DNA of 64,000 bases from Amorphophallus konjac (lineage: Eukaryota > Streptophyta > Magnoliopsida > Alismatales > Araceae): contig CM040118.1 of the NCBI GenBank assembly GCA_022559845.1, positions 263,957,519-264,021,518 on the forward strand, read 5' to 3'. Below, piece by piece: positions 11,750-23,730 of the stretch; position 1 is the stretch's first letter, and each line of letters opens with the position of its first letter. The notes under the pieces were generated by a model. That model worked only from the letters and a program-made list of their open reading frames with translations. It ran no database searches and had not been told where the DNA came from. The position numbers were made by a program, and so were the translations under genes.

Positions 11750-12195
11750 TTTCATCAGTCAGCAGGCTGGGATTTCATCAGTATTGCCATCTGAATGACG
11801 ACAAAATCGGATATGGTTTCATCAGCATTGTCATCTGAATGATGTCAAGACCAGATGTCATCTTTAACCCGGGAAGGCTTCAGCAGGGCACGCAGTACAT
11901 GAAGACGGTTCTTCTTTTATTTTGACTTTGTAGAAGTCTTCACAGTCTTCATTTGCTGGCTTTGGCTTCATCTTTGTCTTTGCTCCCGCGCGCCTCATCT
12001 GTCAATAAGTCAACATCTGACCCATTCTGACATGTCATCTGTAGATTCTTGGATAGGGCAGCAATACAGCTCTTGTTAAAATATGGTAGGAGGTCTCATC
12101 AGTCATGTGACTGCTATTTCATCGGTGCCGTCGTCTGCTAGACGACGACACTGGACATTAGCCTGGCCGGATGGGTGGTTGATGAGCTTCATCAT
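11750..12195. repeat. Imperfect TTTCATCAG / CATCTGAATGACG repeats in U3
   Basis: The words TTTCATCAGnATT and CATCTGAATGA recur at about 11750, 11785, 11817, 11835 and, more degraded, to 12190. They lie upstream of the TATA box in the candidate U3. Confidence 0.5.
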
Positions 12196-12269
12196 TGATC
12201 TTTCACTGTTGGTCTGATCTTCTTTTCAATTTCTTATCTTCGCCATTGCTCATTTTCCAGGCGTCAACA

Positions 12270-12280
12270 TCCCCCAAATT
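12270..12280 (-). promoter_or_regulatory. Polypurine tract next to candidate LTR
   Basis: The minus strand reads AATTTGGGGGA immediately before TGTTGACGCC. This is the expected arrangement for plus-strand priming beside a 3' LTR. Confidence 0.5.
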
Positions 12281-12639
12281 CAACCAATTTAAAAATCCAT
12301 GAGCTAAGCTATGATATAGCACTAAAAACTGAAGCAATTCAACCACAGATGCTAGATTAGATTAACGAACGAACAATTGATGTGCAGAGGTTAGTGAAGT
12401 GAGATTAATACGCTCAGCCACAAACATCAACAATCAAAGCTAACCATGTTGCAAGCCAGTATTCAACCAACAACTAAGACTGGTACTAGACGAAGGGTTG
12501 ATCCAAGGATCTCCTCTCGCAAGGGGTAGCTTTCCAGATAGGCATGACCTATCTTTCCAGCTATGACTTTTGATATACTGTCTAGTTGTTGCAAGATGCG
12601 AACGAAATCAAGCAAGGCAAACCACACAATCAACAAGAG

Positions 12640-12690
12640 GATTTTTAGGTGGTTCTATTACAATCCGCAATCTACATCTACCCCTCACTC
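12640..12690 (-). promoter_or_regulatory. Sirevirus LTR conserved block, copy A
   Basis: The minus strand shows GTGAGGGGTAGATGTAG, a spacer, then GAACCACCTAAAAA. The same two words occur in three other LTRs of the window. Confidence 0.75.
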
Positions 12691-13239
12691 TATAGAGTGA
12701 GGATTCCTTGCACAAAGCAAATGAAACGCAGACTCAGTCTGCAAACAACGGCTGAAACCACAGCTTAACACCCAAGGGAGACAAATCCCTTGAACTACGA
12801 TTCTGCTTCCAGCAGAGATCAAACCCACTGCACAATGCAGTACCGGAGGACCAATCCTCCCTTCTTCTGATTTCTCAGAAGGAACCCCAGAGACGATTCT
12901 CCCTTCCTCTGTCTGCAAAGAGAGAAACAACCCGGAGACTATGTCTCCCTTCTTCTGAAATCTCAGAAGGAACAGAAACAAAAGAAATTTCAATCTAAAT
13001 TGAGAAGAACAGAAACAAAAAACAAAAGACAACTGAAGAGAAAAACAAGCATAGCTCTGAACGTTGATTCAATAGCTTAAAAAACTCGGGATCAATCCTC
13101 TCTCCACTGAGCTGCAATCTCTTCTCTCTTTCTCTTCTCTCTTTCTTTCTCTTTGGCTCTCTCTATTTTCTCAACAAAGGTAGCTTTTCTATCTTGAATT
13201 CGCAGGGAATGCAGCAGCGTCTCTTGTTCTGATCGACTC

Positions 13240-13250
13240 TTATATATAGC
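13240..13250 (-). promoter_or_regulatory. TATA box of second Sirevirus LTR
   Basis: CTATATATAAG on the minus strand, just downstream of the U3 repeat array. Confidence 0.65.
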
Positions 13251-13464
13251 AGAGAAATCGCCCCTTCCAGAATAGAAAACTGATCCATAGCCGAAAAAAT
13301 TCATTGGTCCAGGTGGCAAAGAATATTCTGTCACTTTTTATCCCTCCAGAACTCAGCCACGTCTATTGGATTGTGCGCCAAAAGGCTTCAGGTCGCTGGC
13401 ACATGATCTACTTGATTCTCACATTTTTTAGAATTAAATGAAGCTGCATCAATGCAGCTACTTA

Positions 13465-13905
13465 ATGCATCGAGGCAGTGTAGCTAAGAGACTTTTGAGC
13501 AATTGGCTTCGAAATGCATGGCCTTTGGTGCGTCGATGCAACGCTTGAATGCTTCGACGTTGTTGGCTTTCAATTGCTGGTTCCGAGCTGAGTGCGTCGA
13601 TGCACTCCTCTGAAGCGTCGGTGCAGTGTGAAGATAGAACTTTTGGCTAGAGGCTTCGAATACTGACTTTTGACTTGGTGCGTTGAGGCAGCTTCTTGGT
13701 GCTTCGACATGGTGTGATTCGCAAACCAGTTTTAAGCTTGATGCATTGAGGCAGTATTCTGTTGCATCGAGGCAGAAGTCTAGAAATGGCTTCCTTCAGC
13801 ATCACTACATCGAGGCTGTTCTCTGTTGCATCGGTGCAGAACTCTTGAAATGACTTCTTTGAGCATTACTGCATCGAGGCCGTTCTCGGTTGCGTCCATG
13901 CTGTC
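13465..13905 (-). repeat. U3 array of GCGTCGATGCA-type half palindromes
   Basis: More than ten copies of GCRTCGAnGCA or its variants (GCTTCGACG, GCATCGAGGCAG) are spread at roughly 25-45 bp intervals. The TCGA core is the common part. They sit just upstream of the TATA box, as in the other Sirevirus LTRs. Confidence 0.65.
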
Positions 13906-14851
13906 TCAACCTCTTATGGTAAGCTCGACACTTGTACTCTTGATCTTTTCTTCTGGATGTTTCACCTTGTTTCAAGGTGAATTTACCCTGTCATTTCTCA
14001 GATCTTCCTCACTCTTTTGATACAGCTCCAACAACCATAACACCTACAACTAAGACTTATTTTATTAGCTAATGAACCATATTATATTGACATCATCAAA
14101 ACACACAGAATGCAACATTAACATCTATTTTTCAGCCTTGTAGTGTTATTTGTTACCCTTATTTGCCATTTGTCACCACTACTTAATTATTTTTCACCTT
14201 TAATAACCTTCAGTCATCGCCTTTCAGCTTTGGCTAGCAGTTAGCTTTGGTATCCTGACTGCGTCGACGCTGTTGTAGTATTGCGTCAACGCCATTGTAG
14301 CTTTTCTTCTTGTCAGCTTCTTTTCTCACATACTCACCTATTTATCACCACTACTGACCTATTTGTCACCCTTATTTAACATTTGTCACCCGTATGAGAG
14401 TATTTGACACTGTTGTGAGCTTCTGCTGGCGGGTGTTCTAGAGTTGACTCCAAAGGCTTCTTGCGTCGACTCTGTCAACGTGAAAAACTTCTTCTTGGCT
14501 ATTTCTCAACACTGTGAACCATCTTCACTTGTATCCACTGCCATTGCTGTATTGCAATCATGAACCCTGTTGAATTGGCTTAACCTTTGAGATCCTTTGA
14601 GACCTGTTCTTATTAGAATTCAAACACTAGCTTCGACATGTGATGAGATCATGATAGAATCAAATACAATAAGTTCATAACATCAACAAATGCATATGAC
14701 TTCAACAAGACATAAGACCAATGCACCAATGTACTGAATATCAAACATATTATGACATCATCATCAAAACATGCAAAATAAGAATCATATGCACATGCAG
14801 ACTCATGATGAGTCATAGTGTTTGACATCATCAAAATCACAGGGACACAAT

Positions 14852-14866
14852 AATCTCCCCCTTTTT
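14852..14866 (-). promoter_or_regulatory. Sirevirus polypurine tract
   Basis: The minus strand reads CAAAAAGGGGGAGATTA, ending 2-3 nt before the LTR. This is the standard Sirevirus PPT. Confidence 0.85.
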
Positions 14867-17538
14867 GATGATAGCAACACTATGAGTCATTATGATATCA
14901 CCAAATTAACACACAAGACATGTTAACATACTGACTCATATCAAACTATTCTCCCCCTTTGACATCATCAAAAAGATGAAATAGTTTGATATACTCAGTG
15001 AAAATGTTCTTTGTCATGAAATTAAATGCTTAGCCTTGAAATGTGCAAAGCTATTCTCCCCCAACTATTCCCCCCTTGACATGAGAAAATTTTTTCTCCC
15101 CCTTGATGAATGAACACATCTCCCAGATTAATCAAATTATCTCCCCTTTTGACAAAGCAGAATGATTTGAATGGAAGTGTAAACGTTGATGATGATTAAG
15201 GCAAGAAGGGAGTTATGACAATGAGACACTTCAGAAACACAGTCAATGAGGATATCAACAAAAACACAGGGAGGAACTAATCTCAAACAAGGACAATTCA
15301 AGTCATGAGGAAAGCATGACATGAAATAGTGAGAAAACATCAAGGACAATCTAATATCAAACTGAATAGACAGTGAAACAATAGGTGTGACATGAGCAAC
15401 AGCAACTGATTTCCAATAGGCATGAGAATTGAACACAAAAATTTCAGCAGAGGTTTCAAAAATATGGATCACTTAAGAAGGTTTTCAATCAGATACCAAT
15501 TTCATAAATCAGAAGGTAATTGATTTTCAGATTATTCCATTATAAAGTCTTATGAAATAATCCTTATTGGACAACATGGTTTAAATCTGATGTGTTAAGA
15601 GTTTATCAATAAAGGTTTTGTGTCCATATCTGAGTTCAAATTTTAATAGAAATGAACCAAATCTTCATATTGGAATCTTGTTTAACCTCCCTTCATCTTA
15701 CTCATTCAAATTTCAATGACTCCTTTAGGAGTTATAAAAATTAGTATTGAGGTTAAACAAACATGATAACATCTGATTTTATCCTGGGTTCCAGCAATCT
15801 TTCCTTTTTCTATTTTTGCTACTATTTTCAGAATTTTCTTTTTCTCAATAATTTTTATATCAATTTTTCAGGAGCAATTGAGTTCAGTACACACCTTGTA
15901 ACTGGAGGATACACGTTGTTTAGACGCCAGTATCCCTAAGCACTTGGTATGACTAATTGTCATGCTTCATATTGAACAGAGATAGCATTGACACCTCATG
16001 ACATACCTCAACACATTTCATTGATGAGTGAGATATATTTCTCAGTGGACAAGCCATTGCTCTGCCTGAGTTTTCAATAATTTTTTGCAGAGTTAACAGT
16101 GACACCTCATGACACAGTCCACTAGACTTCAAGGTTAAGGGACATGGTTTCTCAATGACCAATGGCATTGCTCTGACTATATTTACCTTTAGGAACTATC
16201 AGATCATCTGATGTTTAAAAAATAATATTGAATTCATGTATCTCAACCAAAGAAAGCCATGATTTTAGAAGTTTTAGAATTCAACAGATTTTTCAAGACA
16301 CAACATGAAGAAGCTGGTTAAGGTCTATTAAAATGACAGATATTTTCAAGAGATTTATATCTAAACTCATTGAATACATTAAACTTAAATCAGCTGATTA
16401 TCTTGGACATTCATAATCCTGTATAATAGAAGATTCCTTATGTAAATTATTTTCCAATTTATGATCATGATACACAAATTGAAATCTTCCTAAATTTTAG
16501 GTGATCCAAGAATGTAAGAACCAGCAAGAACCAATGCAGCCAGCAATCAAGAAGGTGACTTCAAGTGAAAGCAATCAAGTGGGCAGACACCAATGAAGGC
16601 AGCTCATGGATATGACATGGGTGTTCAAAAAGGATACCAATTGAGGTGAAAAATTTCCTGGGTGACTAGCTCAAGGATTTAGCAATAAAATCCGAGCAAG
16701 TAGCTAACATGAGAGAATTTCAGGGTGACCAGTTCAAAGATGTGAAAAAAAAATCCAAGCATGTAGCAGTCATGTGTCAGTAGAGTGAAGGATATGTAGA
16801 ATCAAGATTGAACTAAGGTAATCAAGCTGATCATGAAGTAGTAAAGCTCCCCCTCAACACATGTAGGAGCTTTCAGACGATAAATTTTAGAAATGATGCA
16901 ATTTGAGAGCTCAAGTATTTTCAAAGATACCGAATCATGGAATGAAAATAAATGAGCAATAATCAAACAATCTAGATTGGTTTAAATATGTCAAGAGTGC
17001 AAATGAATCATTGAAGATTTCAGAACAGCTGAAGACAATTGAAAGAATTTATTCCAATCATGTGGGTCGACCTGGTCTGACAGTAGGTCGACTTGGGACA
17101 CTTTCATAGAATGAATACGAACAAATAACTATATGCAATGACTCCCCTAAATGTGTGCATGAATTTCAAATGATGTTTTTGTATTTTTGACCCAATGATA
17201 TGCAACTGAATTTGAAAATTATTGTATGCATGAGACCAAACAGATGTATGCATTGACTAATTAGTCTCAACATGAAGACCATGCAGGGAATTTCTAAATT
17301 ATGCTCATGAATATCTAAAATGCTTTATATGAAATTTTGACCCATGGTACTAGGCGGAGAACTTAGGTCTGAAGACCACCTCACACATTGTGTGGGTTTC
17401 TAGACAGAAATGATATGCCCTTCTCTAATGGAAATCAACACTGGGCACTAACATTTTGTTTTGCATTTGTGTCCTTTTATTTGCATTTATATCCTTGGGT
17501 AATTAGGTTTGCAATTGTATGGCGATTATAAGCCAATG
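14867..17538 (-). other. Non-coding 3' tail of second Sirevirus with repeated PPT-like motifs
   Basis: No frame in this stretch resembles a known protein. On the minus strand further purine tracts resembling the PPT occur near 14950, 15055, 15097, 15135, 16850 and 17143. A conserved block, GGCGGAGnACTTAGGTC on the plus strand at 17353, recurs in the third Sirevirus at 62689. A short repeat GACACCTCATGACA occurs near 15990 and 16105. Multiple PPT-like motifs upstream of the 3' LTR are a reported Sirevirus trait. Confidence 0.7.
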
Positions 17539-19370
17539 TGTTAGTCCTTAGAAATCTTTGAGTTTCTTTGCAAAAAGGCCTTTGGGTTTCTATGTAAAAT
17601 GCCAGTAGGTCCAGCAGGGTCCCCCACCCTCTTTCCCATTGGTCCACCTAGGTCCATGGGCCCAAAAGGTAGGTCTTTGGTCCAAGGTAGAAGGTTGACC
17701 AAGAAGTAAAATCCAACTTGGCCTCCCTTGGTCCAAGGGGCGCCCCCCCCCTTTATATTTATTTATTGTGGCCATTTTGACCACATGAGGGATTAATTAT
17801 TCTATCCATTGTTTACCCCTCCCTAACCCTAGATCTAAGGATAGTTTAGACCATTTTTCTTGTATTATAAAACCCATGTATTTTGTGAATTCTATAGCAA
17901 TTAATGTAGAAAAATCCCATTTGTTTCTCCTAGCCCAAGGGCGCCCCTCTCTCCCTCTCCCCTTGCAGCTGTGAAGGTTACCCTAATCTATGGTGTGAAG
18001 CCATATTCTGGGAGTGATTCCCACCTCTACCACCTCCGTTGGATGCGACTTCCAGCCACCGCCGCCGTCGCCTCCGTTCGTGCCGTCGTCGAGCCACCAC
18101 AACAACATCTCCGAGCTGTTGTCTTGAACCACGAAATCCAGAATAGCAACCTGAAGATCTGGTTGGTCCTCCCAATCCGTGAGTCTAATGATCTTGAATT
18201 TTTGAGAGATCATCCCCCTCCTTGTTAGCCATTCCCATTTTAAATTTCGTGTCAATCCGCCAGCATTTGATATTTTTTCCAGTATTTTAGTTCCACCCCT
18301 GACAATCTGTCAATCAGCAGATCTACGGGATAGTGTCTTGTTCTCTTATTTTTTTCTGTCCCCTTAGTCACCCCCAAAAATTCCCAAAAAATTCTTACGT
18401 GATCCTCGCATCCCCCCCTTCCACTCACAATTTTCCCAGAGTCTAGATCTACCAATCCCCTGTCGGTCAAAATTTATTTCCAGGCAGATCTTGTTCTATC
18501 ATGACTGCCTGTAATTTCAGGTCAGAAACAACAACAATCGACAGAGTTTTTCATTTTCAATCCATTTACTGGATCGATCAAAAAATAATATATGTTGTAG
18601 CCCTTCGAGTCTAGTTTCCAACGGTACCAATTTCGCATCGATTCGACGTCGGATCTGCGTGCAACAATTCATTTCGTGGAAGCGCGCAATTCTGTCCCGA
18701 GAACAGGCCAGCAAGGCAATCCGCCGGTTAATCCTGGTAAAATTCATCGGCTCACATTCGGCGATCGCCGCGACCGGAGGTCGATCAACAGTGCCCCAGT
18801 TGGCAGCCACAGCAAGGAGATGCCCGGGCACCGCCGTCCCAGCACCGGACCAGCCTGCTGTCCCGTGGGCCCCACAGAACTGAGCGGACCAGCAGCCCGT
18901 CTCTGGCCCGAGAGCTTTCCGGTTTGCTGCCCGTCAACCCGAGTTCGTTACTCCCAGGTCGCCATTGTAGCCCTTTACCTCCCTGCGTGGAGTGGGCATA
19001 GAAATTCACTGATGTAATTAATTACATTTACTGTACCGAGAGTTACGGTCTTGGCCGGGGTTGTCTTCCCCACGCCCGGAGCGTGGAGGTACACTCGCCA
19101 CCCTCCTACTTTGGCATTTTGCTTATCTCATATATTTTTATATGCCGCTGCATGAGCGATAGGATAACTAGCTCGTCAAATTTTTATCACCGCTGCGAGA
19201 GTGAGTGAGTGGAACCCATCCCGTGACTCGATCCGAGCACGCGAAAAAGTCGATACCCGAGACTCATTGCCGGTTTCTCAACCGCACACATCCGCACATT
19301 TCCCTCGCTTAGGGACGTCCGTGAGCTAGAGTCCCAGGTTCGCGTCCCGTCCCGCATCATTCTCCCAACA
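17539..19370 (+). other. Unclassified 1.8-kb block inside Sirevirus tail, possibly a solo LTR
   Basis: The composition changes sharply here, with a GC-rich middle (18000-19350) in an AT-rich tail. The block could begin TGTTAGTCC (17539) and end CCCAACA (19370), giving TG...CA ends, with TATTATAAAACC near 17866. No 5-bp target duplication is evident at these ends (CAATG against TACCA). No ORF in it is convincing. I cannot assign a family. Confidence 0.3.
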
Positions 19371-19840
19371 TACCATTTTATATACCATAGGGTCATGCAT
19401 AACAATGCAAAGCAAATGCAGTCCTATCTGCATCCCCGAATTTTCAGATTTAAACATGACAGTGCAGATTATGCATGCAGATGTAAAATGTATGCAACAA
19501 ATTTTCAATGATTGTATATGATATGCAACTAACTCTCAATTTAATGTATATGTGAGTAGACCAACATAATGCAAATGACATATGCAAACATCAGAACTCA
19601 TGCAGTCCACTTTATTTCAACTCCCCCTTAATTATGCAATTAAAAGGGTAAATATAAATGAAGGCATGAGATTCTAACACATTCAAAACATGATACACAA
19701 CTCAACTGAAAGAGAGTTATGAAAATCAACAACTAAGATAGTGAAGGCACTAATTGGGGTTTTACCATACACGGATGCCTTGGCTTATTGAACCCCTCTT
19801 TATTATCTTCTTGCTCCAAGGCACTCCTGCAAAACAAATC
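19371..19840. other. Non-coding AT-rich Sirevirus interior
   Basis: No coding similarity was seen. One PPT-like word (CTCCCCCTTAATTATGC, near 19621) is present. The stretch lies where protease, integrase and RT would be expected after gag, but none is found. Confidence 0.5.
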
Positions 19841-21733
19841 TCATTTTGTATACATGGGTACCCAAGAATTCTTGGGTCCTCCATGGTTAGTGACACCTCT
19901 ACTAGGTGCTCTCCACAGTTTTTGAACATGAAGATCATCAAGTTTCAGCAATTCACAATTAAACATGGAATGTCCATAGTGACCACAATAAAAACAACAT
20001 CCTGGATTTTTCACATTTTTCTGATAAGCATGATTTCTGAAATTCTGTAAATAACCAGATCTGTTATCATAAAAAAAATTCTTTTCTTTTGCATGCCAAC
20101 AGTCCTTGACTGAATGGCCATGCTTTCCACAGTGAAAACATGAAAGAGAATTTCTTCTATCAACAGCTGACCAGCATTCAATAGCCTTATGACCCAACTT
20201 CCCATAGTTAAAGCACACCACAAGCTAGCCTTTTAAAGCAAATTTATTTTTATTAAAAACATCCTAGTTCACAGAAGAATTAACATGTTCAACATGAGAA
20301 TTAAATTTTTTTTTAGAAAATCAACATTGAGCAACAACATGTCCCATTTTTCCACAGAGAAAGCATTCAGTACTCTTTTTCTGAACATTATGGAATTTCC
20401 TATCATGAGACTTTTTAGCATGCATTCTTTCATCCCTCTTCATGACAAAACAATTATGCATAAAATGACCATGCTTACCATAATAATGACACTTAACACT
20501 CGTTGATTTTGGAGCATGACATTCTTCATGAAAGTTCTTAGAATGCATGTTGTTGAAGGCCTTGCTATGTTTTTGCTGCACATGGTTTTTCTTTTTCTGA
20601 AATTTATTCTGTTTATGAGTTTTCTCAGCAGCAAACTGTTTTGGGGATTAACTAGAGGTACCAGCCACTTCTGAGCTTCGCACAAAAGTAGTGTACAACT
20701 GATTCTTAATCACCTCTTTATTCCTAGAGTTATGTCATGTCCCCTCTCTTGGACTACCAGCCTCATCTTCCATGGATATTTTCATTTTACCCTTATTTTT
20801 CACAGATTTGGATGAGGACTGATCCAAATCTTTGATTGTATGTTTCAGTGAAGCTATGAGGATTTCAGAACATGTTCTATCCCTTTCACAAGCAGCCAGC
20901 TTATCTTTCAATGCTTCTTTTTCATTTTTGTAATTTTCAATTTCTTTTTCTAGAGAAGGAATCACACCTTTTTCTTTCTCAAGGCTGAGCAATCTGTCAG
21001 ACATGACAGTGTTTAGCTCCTTCAGTTTTTCAATTTCATTTATTAACTCTTCATTTTGAACTAGTTTATTGACAGAATTTTGATAATTATTTGTTGAATT
21101 CAATTTTTCTTCTAGTTCAAAAATTCTTGCTAACAAATTTTTATTTTCATCCCTCAAGGAACCAATTAGTTCCTTGTTTATTTCTTCATCAAACAAGCAC
21201 GCATCATACGATTGTTTCAATTTCAAATAATTTTTGCATGAAGAATTTGAATCATTTTGCTTAATTTTCTTTTTCAACTTTTTATTTTCAGATTTTATTT
21301 TCTTGTAACTATCTAGCAGTCTATTATAAAGACTCATCAGATCATCAAAAGTAAGTTCCTCAGATTCAAAGCTTACCTGAGATGATGTCTCATGTTGTTG
21401 ATCACTTCTATTTGCCATTAGACATTTGTCCTCCTCATTGTGGATGCGAAGCAATCCATCCAATATGTTCTCTGCAATGCTGCAGCCTGAGACAAAAGGA
21501 AAGATATTAGAATCAACTATAGCTTTCATCAAATTTAGAGCTCTAACATTTTCATCATTCTTTAACTCGTGAATAGCAGTCCACTTGGACTTGTCCTTAG
21601 GAAGTTTATGTGGACCACGTGAAATTATTTTCCATAGCTTAGAATCAACAGAGTTAACAAACTTGCGTAGTGTGCATAGCCAAAATTTAAGTTGTAAACC
21701 ACTAAACACAGGTGGATGAGCCATTAAAATCAA
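19841..21733 (-). pseudogene. Sirevirus gag with coiled coil and five zinc knuckles
   Basis: The N-terminal part (21733 to 20735) starts near the MAHPPVFSG motif and has the LW..I..G spacing of copia Gags. It then runs into a long Lys/Glu/Asn/Leu coiled coil (roughly residues 115-315). Downstream, in other frames, five CCHC-type knuckles follow: CFLCGKMGHVVAQC, CHYYGKHGHFMHNC (second Cys lost), CFNYGKLGHKAIEC (second Cys lost), CFHCGKHGHSVKDC and CFYCGHYGHSMFNC. The end, GPKNSWVPMYTK, matches the WVPK-type tail common just before protease in such elements. Stops and frameshifts separate the parts (about 20735, 20640, 20321, 20225). No pol follows. The Gag would bind element RNA in particles. 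Most plant copia Gags have one to three knuckles, so five is unusual. Confidence 0.85.
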
Positions 21734-21789
21734 ATCAAATCAATAATCCAAAAACAACGAATGCACCAAAACAACAAGATCTACTTTGT

Positions 21790-22548
21790 AGACTGTGGTG
21801 TGCTTAAACTGTGGGAAGTCGTGAGTCTCTGTTTAGGTGGTGTGCTTTAACAGAATTTCAATCATATACCTATTTTCTGTGTTTAGGTGGTGTGCTTTCA
21901 GAAAACAGATTTCCATTTTCTGAAATCTACTTCAATCATATACCTTATGCGAAAGTTGTTTCCGTTATTTGGAAATCTGAACAGGAAGGTGTTTCTTCAC
22001 CAGAAATAGTTATGAAGATACTTGTTTTGTGGTTACAGTTTAAATTCCCAGTACCTTGTTTCATGTTCTAAGCATTATAGTATTTTGTAAGTTTAAGTAC
22101 CCTCGTAGTAAGTTGGGCATGGAAAAAGAAATAGATTTGAATTTGGTGACTTATTGAGTCTATTTGTAGACTCATGCTTGCAAACATTTTCAAGTGACTC
22201 CGCTGGTGAGGACGAGGCATTAGTGCATAGTGACTCTGAACGTGAAGATTTGGTGTAATCATTAGGATTTGTTTCCCTTTCTAGTTGAGGTGTTTGTGCT
22301 AGAAACTTTATCACATTGTAATAATGGCCAGTTGTATGGAATTCTTCATGTTTTCAGTTGGACAATTGTGATTTTGAGAAGTGGAATTTACTGATGGGCT
22401 TGATATTTTTCCTCCGCTGGTTATTGTTCTCTTTATTTATGTAATTCTTCAACCAGTTTCTGTTCTGTTGGGTCTTTCCCACTGTGGCATCTCTCCTAAA
22501 TCCGATGAGAGTTGGGAACTGAACCGGACTATAAGGTGGGGTGTTATA
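21790..22548 (+). mobile_element. Truncated Tekay-like gypsy LTR
   Basis: The end GGGTGTTATA is followed 5 bp later by a PBS, so this is the right end of a 5' LTR; the final CA has become TA. A hairpin with TTTG loop lies at 22155-22174 and AACATTTTCA follows. A 50-bp imperfect duplication (GTTTAGGTGGTGTGCTTT at 21831 and 21881) lies near the left side. The LTR start is missing. Confidence 0.75.
22155..22174 (+). promoter_or_regulatory. Conserved U5-type hairpin
   Basis: Perfect 8-bp arms TGAGTCTA and TAGACTCA enclose TTTG; AACATTTTCAAG follows. It lies about 375 bp before the LTR end. Confidence 0.65.
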
Positions 22549-22553
22549 GGAAG

Positions 22554-22566
22554 TGGCATCAGAGCC
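22554..22566 (+). promoter_or_regulatory. Primer-binding site (iMet type)
   Basis: TGGCATCAGAGCC, one base different from the plant iMet consensus, 5 bp after the LTR end. Confidence 0.8.
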
Positions 22567-22703
22567 AAAGGTTTTGAATTTACATAAGTAAACAATCCAT
22601 CAGCCAAATTCCTATCCTAAAATCTAGATAGCTTCACAAGTTAAAATAAAAGGCGTAATAATAAAGAAACTCAACCTCATTAATCCACTATGCTAATAAG
22701 GTT

Positions 22704-23190
22704 ATGGCATCCCGTGGTCGCTGTGTTGCTACCCCTACTCGTGAGGAGGAGCCGAGGAGAGATGGGGGTGAAGGTCCACAAGGATTGCCGATGCCGCCGC
22801 CGCCGCCATTGGTTGATTATGGTACGTTCATGCAAGGATTGGTGCGGGTGATGCAAACTCAGGCTGAAGCGCAAGCTGCATTGCAAGCTCAAGTTCAGGC
22901 TCAAGCCCAGGTATGGTAGATTGGTTGGAGTGGGTAGCTTTATTTGAGCGGGCCGGGTAAGTAACCTATGGTGTTCTTGACTTAGGCCCCACCGTAACTA
23001 GAGGTAGTTCAAAGGGTCATTGACGGGCCATCGGTCATGGAACGGTTCCGACGAATGAACCCACTATCTTTTAAGGGGGAGAGTCAACCCCTAGTTGCGA
23101 AGCATTGGTTGAAGGCTATAGAAAAGGTGTTTCGAACCATTCGATGTGATGAGAATGAGAAGGTCAATCTGGCAACTTTCATGTTGGAGG
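22704..23190 (+). pseudogene. Gypsy gag fragment (Tekay-like)
   Basis: The start MASRGRC at 22704 opens a Gag leader rich in Pro and then Gln/Ala (to 22919). A stop follows, then a second segment from about 23036 with MERFRRMNPLSFKG, AKHWLKAIEKVF and VNLATFMLE, the classic retrotransposon Gag core. The Gag breaks off after ATFMLE near 23190 and is joined directly to RNase H sequence. Protease, zinc knuckle and RT are absent. Confidence 0.85.
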
Positions 23191-23730
23191 TAAAGAGTGA
23201 AGTTCATATGGTCTGAGGACCGTGAGTGAAATTTCCAAGAGTTGAAGAATTGTTTGACATCTGCTCCACTTTTGGTCCTGCCCAATATCATCGACATGTA
23301 TATTCTTTATACCGATGCTTCAAGGATCAGAGTTCATTGTGTCTTTAATGCAAGATGGTAGGGTTGTGGCGTATGCTTCCAGGCAAGTGAAGGAACATGT
23401 GAAGAACTACCCTACGCATGATCTGGAATTGGCAGCTGCTATTCATGCACTAAAAATTTGGAGGCATTATCTTTATGGAGTAAAATTTAAAGTCTTTACA
23501 GACCATAAGAGTCTCAAGAACCTTTTCTCCCAGAAGGAGTTGAACCTGCGTCAGAGGAGGTGGGTAGAGTTCTTAAAAGACTATGACTTTGAGCTGCTAT
23601 ATCATCTTGGGAAGGCAAATATAGTAGCCGATGCTCTCAGTCAGAAGAGAACACTGATGCGACAAGATTGGAAGATGATTGAGGATGTTGTTCATTCTAT
23701 CTCCGAGAGTAGAGGACTCGATGCTGTGAT
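23191..23730 (+). pseudogene. Gypsy RT-connection and RNase H fragment
   Basis: From 23191 the frame reads KFIWSED, then [18 protein letters not shown], then a YTDAS motif (RNase H start). A frameshift and stops near 23310-23350 separate this from the well-preserved part (23348-23660: [58 protein letters not shown], quoted in pieces). It would degrade RNA in RNA-DNA hybrids. The frame past 23730 has no resemblance to integrase. Confidence 0.9.

Larger units (their letters stand above)
8896..12269 (-). mobile_element. Candidate long gypsy-type LTR, family unclear
   Basis: On the minus strand the block would start TGTTGACGCC at 12269, right after a polypurine run (AATTTGGGGGA, 12270-12280), and end ...GATCGAGCGCACA at 8896. 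A TATA box lies at 11491-11500 on the minus strand, giving a U3 of about 770 bp. GC-rich repeats lie downstream of it, in the would-be transcribed part. No gag or pol is seen, so this would be a 3' LTR with only about 175 bp of its interior kept (12270-12446). The right boundary is moderately supported; the left one is a best guess with no target-site check possible. Confidence 0.4.
12447..14849 (-). mobile_element. 3' LTR of second Sirevirus
   Basis: The minus strand starts TGTGTCCCTG directly after a Sirevirus polypurine tract at 14852-14866. It carries a U3 palindrome array (13465-13905), TATA (13240-13250) and the GAACCACCTAAAAA block (12640-12690). The U5 end at TGTTGCAAGC (12447) is inferred from the spacing seen in other LTRs here, about 200 bp past the block. 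Confidence 0.75.

Noticed and set aside
17818..17832. Telomere-like CCCTAACCCTAG
   Set aside because: Only about two units; too short to be a telomeric or interstitial array.
17971..18228. Possible host exon after a splice-like CCTTGCAG
   Set aside because: A single short frame with low-complexity Ala/Val content and equally open opposite strand; no second exon or domain.
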